Origin: JAFAMB01 sp963775805 | Lineage (GTDB): Bacteria > Verrucomicrobiota > Verrucomicrobiia > Chthoniobacterales > JAFAMB01 | Assembly: GCA_963775805.1 (NCBI GenBank) | Contig: CAVZKG010000003.1 | Coordinates: forward strand, 40,789-104,788 | Reading direction: 5' to 3' | DNA length: 64,000 bases | Shown: positions 46,863-56,205 of the stretch, one piece after another | Position numbering within the stretch: position 1 is the stretch's first letter | How the letters are laid out: each line of letters starts with the position of its first letter | Position numbers and translations under genes: made by a program | Notes under the pieces: model-generated | The model's database searches: none | Told to the model about the DNA's origin: nothing | Seen by the model: only the letters and a program-made list of their open reading frames with translations

Positions 46863-48359
46863 TTACCAACCTTGCTTGATCGGCTCGCCGGTCGTTGGAT
46901 TCAGAATCAGCTGGCGAGTCTCCGGACCGCTCTTGGGTTTGAAGTCGAACAAATTAAGGAGTGTACCGGAGTACTGGTCGAACGACGAATTTCCGATTCT
47001 CCCAAGATTCCAGTTATCTTCGATAAAATGGACGATCGATGACTGGTCCGTCACGGTGTGATCAACAAAGTTTTCCTTCGCGAATGGAGAGATGACCAGT
47101 AGTGGCATACGAGGACCGAAGGAATAACGGCCCTGAAAGTCGCCCAACGGCGTTTTTGCCCCGGATTGTCCCGGTGCGGTGAGGAAATCGTAAGCGGTCT
47201 GGGAATCGTTCACCGTCGGAGGCATGACGTGATCGTACCACCCGTCTGAGTCGTCATAAGCAATAATAATCGCCATCGTCTTCCATTCTGGCGAGAGCAT
47301 CAGCTCGTTCACAGTTTGAACGATGAACTGCTGTTCCAGAAGAGGATCCGAATACCCCGGGTGTGCATCCTCATAACCGGGCGCCTTCAAATAGGATACG
47401 GACGGCAGGTTATGAGCCGCGAGCGCTTGCCAGAACCGGGTAATGTCATACTGATGATTCGCCTGGTCGGTCTGACCGATCATTTTGACGGATGTAGGCG
47501 GTTTGTGGGTCGGATTGGCAGTCTGCGAATAGTATTGGAACGGCTCGTGGTGCGGAATGTAATCGGCCTTCGGGGATCCATTTGCGCCCATATGCGTCTG
47601 GGCAATATTGTCGAATCCACCTTGGAACCAACCCCACGTGACGTTCTTCGCGTTGAGCAGGTCACCGATGTTTGTGCCGGTCATGGAAAATGTTGGTGAA
47701 GCAGAAGCAATGTCGCCAGCCGGATCGTCATCGTTGATCACGGACCCGTCCACGACAGTCGCTTCGATCTCAGGGCTTGCACCGTGCGTTTGGCCCGAGA
47801 CGACTTCGATCGCGCCTGGAGTCGAAGGGCCAGGGGTCGAACCGAACGAATCGTCGTTCAGCGCGAAGTTCTGGGCGTAGTTCCAGAGAGCCGTGACGGT
47901 GTTCCCGTCGAAATAATCCATCACAACCGTCGTGCTGCCGTCCGCTTCAGGCGCCCCGGTGTTCTCTGGGAATTTGTCCATCAGACCATGGTCAAACGCC
48001 AATTGTTCGTTCGGGTAATCATGGTTCTGATCGCCAGTCGCGGCGTGCAAACGATCCAGGCGTTGCGGCTGCAGCGAGTTTTGATTCCGCGTGATGAGAT
48101 CAGGTGTCAATCCATTCACGGTCGGAGTGCCAGGCTTAGCAACGAACTTCGGTTCCCCCGACGGATTTGCCGCCACGGGATAGGTCGCAAAGTAATGGTC
48201 GAACGACTCGTTTTCCTGGAAGATGATCACGAGATGCTCAATCGGGTAGGTCGTACTGACGCTACTCTTAGATACAGCAGTCACCTGCGCAAAGGCGCTA
48301 TTGGCAACTGGGGCGACTAAGGTAAGCGCCGCCAGGCAAAATGTTTGGATATTTCTCAT
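46863..48359 (-). CDS. Secreted phospholipase C / acid phosphatase family phosphoesterase
   Basis: 498 residues from the ATG at 48359, which begins a signal peptide (MRNIQTFCLAALTLVAPVANSAFAQ); an upstream ATG would add 23 charged residues in front of it. ENESFDHYFATYP near residue 50 is the metal-binding hallmark of PF04185 phosphoesterases (bacterial phospholipase C, AcpA). Further conserved segments are QNHDYPNEQLAFD, SGQTHGA, AIIIAYDDSDGWYDHV and RMPLLVISPFAKENFVDH. The exact substrate (phospholipid or phosphomonoester) is not readable. It has its own terminator. Confidence 0.92.
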   Translation of the reverse strand: MRNIQTFCLAALTLVAPVANSAFAQVTAVSKSSVSTTYPIEHLVIIFQENESFDHYFATYPVAANPSGEPKFVAKPGTPTVNGLTPDLITRNQNSLQPQRLDRLHAATGDQNHDYPNEQLAFDHGLMDKFPENTGAPEADGSTTVVMDYFDGNTVTALWNYAQNFALNDDSFGSTPGPSTPGAIEVVSGQTHGASPEIEATVVDGSVINDDDPAGDIASASPTFSMTGTNIGDLLNAKNVTWGWFQGGFDNIAQTHMGANGSPKADYIPHHEPFQYYSQTANPTHKPPTSVKMIGQTDQANHQYDITRFWQALAAHNLPSVSYLKAPGYEDAHPGYSDPLLEQQFIVQTVNELMLSPEWKTMAIIIAYDDSDGWYDHVMPPTVNDSQTAYDFLTAPGQSGAKTPLGDFQGRYSFGPRMPLLVISPFAKENFVDHTVTDQSSIVHFIEDNWNLGRIGNSSFDQYSGTLLNLFDFKPKSGPETRQLILNPTTGEPIKQGW

Positions 48360-48674
48360 TTCGTTAGGTTTTTGGCTTTCTTGCGTAGTTGAACCAAGCG
48401 ATCTCGCCAGCCGCTCCGGTGTTTTCACTTTTCATACAGCTAGCGAGGTCGAAACCTTTTCATGGTCGGGAGAACGACGACAAAACGAAACGTGCAACAT
48501 TTCTGTAACATTTGGATACCTGGCGTTGCATTTTGCTCGATTCAGGATCTGAGTCGCTTCAGGGTCTCCTGCGCGGAACGGGCCGCAAGGCAGCACAGGC
48601 ATTCTGCCCGCGCTCGCTGGGCGTGGGAACTGCCCGATTACTGGTTTGATCAATACACCCAACACCACCTTCAA

Positions 48675-48735
48675 GCGTCCCGCCGGGACGCCACTCATCA
48701 TATCGCTAAGACCCGGCGTTGAAACGCCGGGCTAC
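48675..48735 (-). repeat. REP-like element (two hairpins, GTAG tetranucleotide)
   Basis: On the minus strand GTAG is followed by CCCGGCGTT tc AACGCCGGG, a perfect 9-bp hairpin (48712-48731), and then by a second palindrome GCGTCCC-ggc-GGGACGC (48675-48691). A GTAG tetranucleotide ahead of a hairpin is the textbook REP layout recognised by RAYT transposases. No RAYT gene is in the window. Confidence 0.5.
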
Positions 48736-48797
48736 TATCGTTTGTCTCCGGGATCCTTCCAAAGCGGAGCAAATAGACGATGCCAATTCTAACTAAG

Positions 48798-48873
48798 CAT
48801 TCGCCGCCACGCCGATACGCCCAAACGCCGACACTGCATCCATTTGGTTGCGGCTATTCGCCGCGCCGTGCCT
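48798..48873 (+). repeat. Interspersed repeat, copy B
   Basis: Matches the reverse complement of 41011-41093 through its whole length with small gaps. The shared 16-mer GCATCCATTTGGTTGC lies at 48836-48851. Both are intergenic. Confidence 0.6.
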
Positions 48874-48987
48874 CTGTGGTGAATCCCAACCTCTGTGTCC
48901 ACTTTCGTCCCTCTGCGGCCTCCTCCGAGTCTCCTGACGCTCAAAAGATTCGACGCCGGCATGACATCGTGAATAGTTGGGGCTTAC

Positions 48988-49767
48988 ATGCAAACAAGCC
49001 GCAAGCTCGGGATAGTGATAATCGCAGCAGCCGCGACCGTGGCATTCTCAGGGTGCCATATTGTGCCGCCAGGCTATCGCGGCGTAAAGGTCACGCTTGG
49101 CCAAGTCGACCCGAACCCATTGAGTGAAGGTGTCGCATTCTACCTTCCCATGGTTCAGACGATCCTCGATGCGAGTGTCCAGCAACACACCGAGGGCGAC
49201 AAAACGGTCTGCTATTCGTCAGATCTTCAAACGATCTCTGTTAATTACAAGATCCTCTACAGGACTTCCCCGGACCAAGTCGTGAATTTGTTCCGTAATT
49301 ACAATGGCGATCCCTACGATTCGCTGATTGTCCCTCGGTTCCAGGAAAGCTTGAAAGAAGTCGCATCCCACTACACGGCGGAAAACTTCGTCAAATCGCG
49401 AGAAGAAGTGAAACACCAGATCCTGGACGCGTTGAAAGGGCGCCTCGCGGGATTACTGGAAATTGACGATCTGGCTATCACCAATATCGACTTGTCGGAA
49501 CAGCTCGAGAAAGCAATCGAGACCAAAATGACGATGCAGCAAGAGGCCCTGCAAAAGGAATTCGAATTGCAGAAAGCACAAAAGGACGCCGAGATCACCG
49601 TGGTCCGCGCGAAGGCAGAAGCGCAAGCGATCCAAACCCAGGGAGACGCGATTAGACAAAATCCGGAAATTATCTCGCTTGAAATCGCGCGCCGCTGGAA
49701 CGGTCAAAGCCCGCAATCGGTTGTCGTCGGACAGGGCGGCGCGAACGTGCTGCTACCGCTGAAATGA
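48988..49767 (+). CDS. Prohibitin/SPFH-like lipoprotein
   Basis: 259 residues. Signal with lipobox FSGC (Cys22) rather than the usual N-terminal membrane helix of prohibitins. The band-7/SPFH domain (about 25-195) follows: VPPGYRGVKVTLGQVDP, FYLPMVQTILDASVQQHTEGDKTVCYSSDLQTISVNYKILY, VVNLFRNYN and SLIVPRFQESLKEVASHY. A charged helix/coiled coil rich in Glu, Ala and Lys (about 185-225) closes it. SPFH proteins form rings at membranes and chaperone membrane proteins. The lipoprotein anchor suggests an outer-membrane or periplasmic face. The stop abuts the end of the DUF4239 gene. Confidence 0.85.
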   Translation: MQTSRKLGIVIIAAAATVAFSGCHIVPPGYRGVKVTLGQVDPNPLSEGVAFYLPMVQTILDASVQQHTEGDKTVCYSSDLQTISVNYKILYRTSPDQVVNLFRNYNGDPYDSLIVPRFQESLKEVASHYTAENFVKSREEVKHQILDALKGRLAGLLEIDDLAITNIDLSEQLEKAIETKMTMQQEALQKEFELQKAQKDAEITVVRAKAEAQAIQTQGDAIRQNPEIISLEIARRWNGQSPQSVVVGQGGANVLLPLK

Positions 49768-50526
49768 CTACTGGCCAAGATGCGCAATGGCGTTGCGCAG
49801 TGGGGCCGGAGAGATCTGCATCAGGCCTTTGAAAGGGCTATACATCTCCAACACCAGGAATATCGCTCCTGAAACCGATAGCGCGCAGACGAATAAGGTA
49901 GCGATGGCCGTTGCGTTGTTAGGGGCGAAAAGGCCGAAGCTCGTGAAAATGATGACCAACCAAAAAACGAGCATAACCAGCAGCGGTATCGAAACGAAGC
50001 CGTTTCCCTGTTCGAACATCATCCAACGCATTTTCCCGATATCAATTGCCATACTTAATGCCTGAGCTTGTAGCGAGCGTTGAGCATCGGTCTTTGGAGC
50101 GAGTTCCTGAATTTTATCGTAGAGAAATTCGCCTCTGTCTGCCGTGGGCGCCATTTGAGAACGTTGCCCGGGATGTTGTGCCCAAATCCGATCGAGCGTG
50201 CGAGTGGCGACCGCACGCAATAGACCGCGGATTTCTCCAGTCTCCGGTCCGTAATGGGCCAGAACACGGTCGATCAGGACGACTTTGGCGGACATCTCCG
50301 TCAGTTCGCTGCTTTGAGTATCGTAGAAACTCTTCGCCGACGCGACCAGAAGGCCGAGCACTAACGCTGTCATTGTCGCAATCAGTCCCATGCCAAGTCT
50401 CACGGTGTCTTTCGAATCAGCACTCAGGTGATTCTCCGGCAAAACCTTGCGAAGAAACATGCCAAAAAGCGCAGCACCGAAGACGCATGCGAATACGATT
50501 AAGCGGATGACGATGGCGTTCGTCAT
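49768..50526 (-). CDS. DUF4239 (bestrophin-like) membrane protein
   Basis: 252 residues with two helices at the start (IVFACVFGAALFGMFL; LGMGLIATMTALVLGLLVASAKS), a soluble central part with EMSAKVVLIDRVLAHYGPET, and two more helices near the end (FVSIPLLVMLVFWLVIIFTSFGLFA; TLFVCALSVSGAIFLVLEMYSPFKGLM). This is the DUF4239 pattern. Bestrophin-like channels or regulators have been suggested for the family; the function is not proven. It is single-copy and convergent with the lipoprotein gene. Confidence 0.85.
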   Translation of the reverse strand: MTNAIVIRLIVFACVFGAALFGMFLRKVLPENHLSADSKDTVRLGMGLIATMTALVLGLLVASAKSFYDTQSSELTEMSAKVVLIDRVLAHYGPETGEIRGLLRAVATRTLDRIWAQHPGQRSQMAPTADRGEFLYDKIQELAPKTDAQRSLQAQALSMAIDIGKMRWMMFEQGNGFVSIPLLVMLVFWLVIIFTSFGLFAPNNATAIATLFVCALSVSGAIFLVLEMYSPFKGLMQISPAPLRNAIAHLGQ

Positions 50527-50648
50527 AGATCATTCGCAATCGGACGAGCAGTTTCGATAAGCTCGAAAGCGACCCTTACATGGTCTCGAACGGGGCGGGA
50601 AAAAAACAGTGAGATTTTTTGGGCCGTTTTCAACTTACGGGAACTTCC

Positions 50649-51752
50649 TCACTCTCTCTTTGCCGGCGATGGGGGCTGCGCATCATCGGACTTTAATCCC
50701 GCCGATGGAGTCGATATTCCCGGTAACCCATCTCGGATCCGGATCGAAAAATCCGGATCGCGGTCAGCAGCGCGAGCGCGGTCATTGATATGGCTCAAGC
50801 GTTTCAGTTCTGGAAAGGGGAGTGTGGTATCGATCACCTTCAGGTCATATGCATGTTCGTCGATCGTTCCGTTCACAAGCATTTGCCAGTCCCATGGCCG
50901 AGCTGAGCCGATGTGCTTTACGTGGAGCCGGATGTTCGAAGTGCAATTGCTCGTAAGCTCATTGTACCATTGCGCGCGCTCGTGGAGCGAGTTGGCGGTA
51001 TCGAGGTAATCGAGAAAAAGCTCTCGGCCCAGTTTCGGGGTGGCCACAACCAGCCGATAGAGATACACGTCTTCGAGCCTGTAATTCGTGCGGAGTCGCA
51101 CGATGTCGCGCTCATCGCCGATTACATAATAGAGCGCGAACTGCCGATACAAACCGGCGATCGCTGAATACGCCTGGCCCTTCATCATCCGCGTCTCGAT
51201 CGACATGCAGACGTAACCTTCCGGGCCGAAATCGTAGCTCAGGAACGTATGGCAGATAAGCGTTGATCCCCAATAGTTGGTAAAAAAATCGACAGCGCGG
51301 AGGTTCGAAAGGTGAACGGTCTTGGTCTCCCACTTCGGTTGAAAATCGGTTTTGGTGACATAGTCGAAGTTCCGGAAATTGTGGATCACGACGCGGTCGC
51401 CATCAATTTCCGCATAGGGCGTTTGGGCAACTTCAGGCTGCCAGTCTCGTGTGTTCGAAGGGGAAATCGTGAGCCACCACGCGACCGTGAGTGCGATTGC
51501 GGCTGCCACCCCTAACTGTGCCCGCCAGGTTGGTCGCACGAAAATAGCCGCTGCGATCGCGCCAAGCGCTAACAAAGCCGCCAGGGGCAGACGCAACACC
51601 GGGACAGGAAAATCGAAACAGAGCGCTCCAAAGGCCCACGCAACACCGATCGCCAATACCAACCAGACGATGCTTAAAAGAAACCAACGAGCCGCCAAAT
51701 AGAGAACGTGCAGGGCGTGAGATCTCGCGCCTGGTTTCTTAAGTTGCATCAT
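50649..51752 (-). CDS. DUF4105 (Lnb-like) membrane protein
   Basis: 367 residues. Three N-terminal helices (about 17-105) are followed by a periplasmic domain with FTNYWGSTLICHTFLSYDFG and the family's YNELTSNCTSNI cysteine motif, as in DUF4105/Lnb N-terminal periplasmic proteins. Papain-like cysteine hydrolase roles have been proposed for the family; the catalytic Cys in the SNCTSN context is present. The C-terminal tail is Pro/Ser-rich. It starts 17 bases after the end of the lipase-like gene, so the two form an operon. Confidence 0.85.
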   Translation of the reverse strand: MMQLKKPGARSHALHVLYLAARWFLLSIVWLVLAIGVAWAFGALCFDFPVPVLRLPLAALLALGAIAAAIFVRPTWRAQLGVAAAIALTVAWWLTISPSNTRDWQPEVAQTPYAEIDGDRVVIHNFRNFDYVTKTDFQPKWETKTVHLSNLRAVDFFTNYWGSTLICHTFLSYDFGPEGYVCMSIETRMMKGQAYSAIAGLYRQFALYYVIGDERDIVRLRTNYRLEDVYLYRLVVATPKLGRELFLDYLDTANSLHERAQWYNELTSNCTSNIRLHVKHIGSARPWDWQMLVNGTIDEHAYDLKVIDTTLPFPELKRLSHINDRARAADRDPDFSIRIRDGLPGISTPSAGLKSDDAQPPSPAKRE

Positions 51753-51769
51753 TTAACCCCGTAGTGATT

Positions 51770-53593
51770 CTAGCCCGCACTTTGCAGAGCAGAGAGTTGC
51801 CTGGGGGGAAGACTTTGGTTTGGCGACAGAGACCCAACCGGCCGTTCGCGACTCGATCCGGCAGTCGATCGCAGGTTTTTTGACATTTTGGTTCGATGGG
51901 GCGCGTTACCTTCAGCCAGATTCAACCGAAGTATACGTTTCAACTCGGCAACAGTCTGCGGAAGAGCAAAGGACCCGTGTGGACCGGGCACGATTAACTC
52001 CGATTTTGCTCCGGTCATGTGCGAACTCCAATAAGCTACCACTCCGTCCGAACTATTCGGCGTATCGCCTCTCCCACGATCACCAATGATTGAATGGTAG
52101 GGTGCATCGATCGGGAGCGTGTCGAGTCCGTGAAGAACGGGATTTAGCGGGGAAAGGCCGCTGACGCCCGACGGCATCCGATGAAGGCCGAGATCCTTCT
52201 CAAGCGGAGCGTTAATCACGGCCATTGCTCCGCCTAAAACAGTGACCGGCAGACTAATGAGAGCACTCCCAATCGCGCCGATCCAGTTAACCGCCAGATA
52301 ACTTCCGCGATGTGGCACGCAAATAAAAACGATCCGTTGGATCCGGGGATTTGCGTCGAAAATCAGCGCGCGCTTGACGATATTATCGGCTGGAAGTTTA
52401 GCATAAAGCCGATCCGCATCCCCTTTAAAAACACCATCCCAAAGGACGCGTTTGGTCGTCACAGCCTGCATTTGGGAGACTATCCCACCCATGCTATGGG
52501 TAATCAGAACCATTTTCTTCGTTTTGGGATAGAGTTGATAGACCCGCGCCAGACTCTCTCGAAACTCAAGCGCCGATAGCGCCATCGGATCGCCCGTTGG
52601 ATACGCGAAAACCCAGAACTGGTAACGGCCCCGTAGCTTTGGGTCGGACTCGATGGCACTAATCGTTGGCAGCCACATTTGAGGGATTGATATCAAGCCA
52701 TGCACCAGGATGACCGGGATCCTGTCTGGATCGTACGGTTCGAGCATATAGATTCCCGCCCTGTTCTCGTACTTTTCCGGACGAAGCGCCGCCTGAAGAG
52801 CAAACAATAATCCAGGTTCGGGATAGTAGGCGAGCGGAGCGCCGAAATCGGCAGCCAGCGGCCGCGAGACGCCGGCGACCTGCAGGGAGGCTCGTCTTGT
52901 GGGATCATACAGCGCAAGCGTGACGTCACGTGCAAGCCCGGCTTTGGGGGATGACGGGGAGAAATCGAGAGCGGCCGTCACCGGAACGGCCAAACCTACC
53001 AGTGGGAGAAAGTATTTCCTGGGATCCGCTGGCTTGTAAACTCCCACGACCACGCCCCCCCAGTCGTTTATCCGAGCTTCCTGATGACCTACTTTTTCAT
53101 GCACTTGCCTGGGTGTACGAAAGAAGTTGAAGTAAGTTGGATCCCAAGTCCCTTCCGTGTGCGAGCCGGGTGCAAAATGCAGCTGGTAGCTGCCATTGAG
53201 CGAAGGGATCATCTCAGTCCGATTCCAAAGATCAGGCGACGATTGTAGCAAGACCGCAACTTCCTGACACGCAGCGTTGTAAATCAAACGAGCTTCTTCG
53301 TTGGTCGCGTTACCCGAGGTCTTCCCCACAGACCGGACCGCCGCGTCTGCCGCATCAAGGTAGTGACCCACCGAAGTCTTTGGATCGGACGCCGTCTTCC
53401 GCGCTTCGGCCAGGCTTAGCCGAGCTTCCGATACCAGTGCGTCGGGCGCCGAACCCTGAGGAGTCCCAACATTCGCCGCGAGCCCGCCGGACAACCCCAG
53501 GCTACATAAAAAGAGGATCAGCCCGACTACCTTACTCGGGAAGATCAATCGGATTTTGCTCATCATAGTCATCGAGTCCAATTTAGTTAACAA
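51770..53593 (-). CDS. Exported alpha/beta hydrolase (lipase-like) with a long N-terminal domain
   Basis: 607 residues from the ATG at 53593 (in-frame ATGs at codons 8, 10 and 11 are equally possible starts). A hydrophobic segment (VVGLILFLCSLGLSGGLA) exports it. Up to about 300 lies a domain unlike any I recognise (ARLSLAEARKTAS..., LNGSYQLHFAPGSHTEGTWDPTYFNFF). The hydrolase core follows: VILVHGLISIPQMW (oxyanion side), nucleophile elbow ITHSMGGIVSQM, late VVAYWSSH and VPGPHGSFALPQ carrying the likely His. The C-terminus is a Pro/Ser-rich tail. A triacylglycerol lipase or similar esterase is likely; the substrate is unknown. Confidence 0.85.
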   Translation of the reverse strand: MLTKLDSMTMMSKIRLIFPSKVVGLILFLCSLGLSGGLAANVGTPQGSAPDALVSEARLSLAEARKTASDPKTSVGHYLDAADAAVRSVGKTSGNATNEEARLIYNAACQEVAVLLQSSPDLWNRTEMIPSLNGSYQLHFAPGSHTEGTWDPTYFNFFRTPRQVHEKVGHQEARINDWGGVVVGVYKPADPRKYFLPLVGLAVPVTAALDFSPSSPKAGLARDVTLALYDPTRRASLQVAGVSRPLAADFGAPLAYYPEPGLLFALQAALRPEKYENRAGIYMLEPYDPDRIPVILVHGLISIPQMWLPTISAIESDPKLRGRYQFWVFAYPTGDPMALSALEFRESLARVYQLYPKTKKMVLITHSMGGIVSQMQAVTTKRVLWDGVFKGDADRLYAKLPADNIVKRALIFDANPRIQRIVFICVPHRGSYLAVNWIGAIGSALISLPVTVLGGAMAVINAPLEKDLGLHRMPSGVSGLSPLNPVLHGLDTLPIDAPYHSIIGDRGRGDTPNSSDGVVAYWSSHMTGAKSELIVPGPHGSFALPQTVAELKRILRLNLAEGNAPHRTKMSKNLRSTAGSSRERPVGSLSPNQSLPPRQLSALQSAG

Positions 53594-54780
53594 AACAAGC
53601 GCCTGTCTGCGCCATAACGGATTGTATAGGGCACAACTGCAGTCCGGATGGCGTTTCAGGCGAAATGCTCAGTAGATTATTTTCCCAAAACTACCCCGAC
53701 ATGCGGTGCACTGTATATTGTACCTTGGTTCTATACGAGCTGAAACGGTGATAACTTTCTCCCTTTGTTCGCAACGGCTGTCGGCTCCGGACAGGCAGCC
53801 GAACGGGGGACTCTATGGGTTGATATAATCCACCAGCAACCCTCCTGTTCTCGCTCTCCTGTTGAGAACTTCCTTCTCCACGGAAAGCGAAATCCATTCT
53901 TCGGGCGGATTTGGGTCGGTCCTCAGACTGCGAAGCTTAATGAGAATATCCTTTACATTCTTAGTCATTCGCTCGCGTTGAAGTAAGTTTTGCTTCCAGG
54001 AGGGGGCAACGACTTCCATGCGGAACTTGTTCGGATGTCGCATTCATCCGGCCGCGGGCCCACTCGGCATTGCTCGCTGACTTGCGACCCAGAGTTCGGA
54101 AGCAGAAAGAGTCCATCCCGGAATGACGATTGGAGTTCCAAAAAGGGAACACCGCCGCGTTTGGCTACGCCCTGGACTTCTACGTGCATGAGTTTTGGAG
54201 ATTCGTCTTCCTGCTGCAGGAAGTTTGCCAAATACGCAGAGACCTTCATCGAATATCAACCGATGTGTTGGACTTTCATTAACTTTGTAATTTTTAATGC
54301 CAGAAGAACAACAAACCGCCTGTAACAGTCGTTATAGGCGACGGAAATAGTCGGAGTCGTTAGGGAATCGGTACCGCCTGGGCAGTCAAGGAGACTGAAC
54401 GAAATAGGTGGTAATTAAATTCCGTGAGTTTATGCCATACGGTGTTGTAATTGTATCGTACCTTGGGACGATGCTCATCGACGACAAGATCCGTCTGAAA
54501 CATGCCACAAGCTCTCAGAGCCAAACGGCATCGACCCAGTAGATTCAGAAGCACAAGACGATCTTCTTGAGCTTTGTAAAATCTCAATAAGATCCAACAA
54601 AGAGCTCTGGAAGCGACCACGAACTTATTCCGGTTTTATCGCACCAAAATACCATATCAGTGCCTGTTCACGCTTGATAAGTTCCGCTCACTAGATTAAA
54701 CCTCTGAAGCACTTTATCCATACTATCCCGCAAAGGAACATCCGTGTGTGCCAGGGAATCCCTCTTTTTTAAGTGCTACA
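53594..54780. other. Low-density stretch with decayed coding traces
   Basis: No intact gene is recognised. The sequence is relatively AT-rich. Traces are a two-frame minus-strand remnant (53813-54249) and an open minus-strand frame 54360-54620 of 86 codons that looks like no known family. TATAAT-type hexamers and short direct repeats are scattered but none is convincing. Confidence 0.5.
53813..54249 (-). pseudogene. Possible frameshifted gene remnant
   Basis: Two overlapping open frames on the minus strand, MKVSAYLANFLQQEDESPKL... (54249 downwards, 94 codons) and MEVVAPSWKQNLLQRERMTK... (within 54043-53813), each look protein-like only in part: the first up to about codon 60, the second from about codon 9. 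One frame change near 54060 would join them into a chain of about 150 residues. No family is recognised, so the call rests on amino acid composition only. Confidence 0.3.
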
Positions 54781-56205
54781 ATGAAACGCCTTGTCCAAGC
54801 GATTGCGGTTGCAGTTCTTCTGACTTCCTGCGCGGCGTACGGCCCGTATCATGCCAACACCTCCAGTGAACCTCTGAACTCTGTACGAGGACCTAACGAC
54901 GGGCGTTACAAGTTAGCTTTTATCGAATTCGGAGATCAAGGCTCGGCGCTAGATACATCTCAACGTACCGCGGCACTGAATGTCATCCGCGAGGCCAAGA
55001 GCCCGTTGCTCTTTGTCTACATTCACGGCTGGCAAAATAATGCAAATTCAGGCGACGTCTGCCGGTTCGAACATTTCATCGACACCGTGTCGCGTTTCCC
55101 CGAGATCAAGAAGCAAAAGATCAATGTGATCGGTGTCTATATCGCCTGGAGAGGCGTCGATGTTACCGTGCCAGTTTTGAAGTTCTTGACGTTCTGGAGC
55201 CGCAAGTCGGCCGGTTCAACCATTGCCGCCCAAAACGGCTGTTTGGCCACCATTAGCGAGCTTGCATTAGCGGCGCGCGCTCCGGGCAAGTTGAATCATC
55301 ATTGCGTGCTTCTAGGACATTCTTTTGGGGGACTGGTCCTCGAGAATACAATCTCTCATTCGATACTTGACGCGAGCAGCACTGGTTCGCGGAATACCAG
55401 CCCTTGGGATATGGCGGTGGCATTCAACGCGGCAGATAGCTCCATCGGCAGTCGCCAGCTAATGTCGGAGTTGGATTATCTCTATAAATACGACTCGAAA
55501 CGCCACGCCTACGTCGGCCGAGCTACCGGGGCTGAAGTGGGTGCCGCCATCGACGAAAGTCATCCGTTTTTGGTTATCCTCCAATCAGAGAACGACCAGG
55601 CTACTGGACAATTCTTCCCCATTGGAACTCAACTCTTCAACTTAGTAAATCTTCGCGCCCATTGGGATAGAGTGCCAGTCCCCGGCAGCAATGGTAAAAA
55701 AATCTCCGAAAGGGAATTCTACAACCATACCCCGGGGAACAATAAATACTTAATCAATTACCACGTCGTTCCGCTCGGAGATGCATCTCCCCCGGCAGGG
55801 TTGAAAGCCGTTGAGAACAGAGCCGTCGAAGCAAATATAAAGGTAAATCATCCGGACTACAGTTTTTATACGAGCGAGAAAAATGATGGTCACGAAAATC
55901 GGTTTTGCCGTAACGGTGAATACAGCCCCGATGAAATCCATCCTTCTTCCGGACCCGAAATTTGGCGACGATGGCAATTTGTCTATACCGGGAATGCCCG
56001 AGTACCGTGTTGGATCGTGCGTGTACCAAAGGAGATAATTTGGGGTCACGGTGGATTATGGAGCGACAACTCCGTTGCCATGCTTGCGGCACTTTTCCGC
56101 ATGCATTTTCCGCTGACCAGCGGCGGGAATATGGTTCCTCCCCCGCCGCGTCTCGCACCTCGAACTCCAGACGACCAGCAGTTGAATCAAGACAAACTAC
56201 GCTGA
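54781..56205 (+). CDS. Lipoprotein alpha/beta hydrolase
   Basis: 474 residues from the ATG at 54781, which starts a lipoprotein signal (KRLVQAIAVAVLLTSC, Cys17); an ATG/GTG 11 codons earlier gives no sensible N-terminus. FVYIHGWQNNANSG is the oxyanion segment and LLGHSFGGLVLENTI the nucleophile elbow (GHSFG). Late Asp and His cannot be placed with certainty. Cys residues are unusually frequent for the window (CRFEH, NGCLAT, HHCVLLG, RFCRNG, VPCWIV). A Pro-rich tail ends it. Family: serine hydrolases of unknown substrate. Nearest neighbour upstream is the decayed stretch. Confidence 0.75.
   Translation: MKRLVQAIAVAVLLTSCAAYGPYHANTSSEPLNSVRGPNDGRYKLAFIEFGDQGSALDTSQRTAALNVIREAKSPLLFVYIHGWQNNANSGDVCRFEHFIDTVSRFPEIKKQKINVIGVYIAWRGVDVTVPVLKFLTFWSRKSAGSTIAAQNGCLATISELALAARAPGKLNHHCVLLGHSFGGLVLENTISHSILDASSTGSRNTSPWDMAVAFNAADSSIGSRQLMSELDYLYKYDSKRHAYVGRATGAEVGAAIDESHPFLVILQSENDQATGQFFPIGTQLFNLVNLRAHWDRVPVPGSNGKKISEREFYNHTPGNNKYLINYHVVPLGDASPPAGLKAVENRAVEANIKVNHPDYSFYTSEKNDGHENRFCRNGEYSPDEIHPSSGPEIWRRWQFVYTGNARVPCWIVRVPKEIIWGHGGLWSDNSVAMLAALFRMHFPLTSGGNMVPPPPRLAPRTPDDQQLNQDKLR

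Larger units (their letters stand above)
48360..48987. other. Intergenic region carrying a REP-like element, repeat copy B and CTCTG repeats
   Basis: No gene is supported. 48675-48735 is REP-like. 48798-48873 is repeat copy B. 48872-48917 has CTCTG at 48872, 48891 and 48911 (about 20-base steps). Confidence 0.6.

Noticed and set aside
54360..54620. An 86-codon minus-strand frame in the low-density stretch
   Set aside because: No start signal, no recognisable pattern; could be chance.
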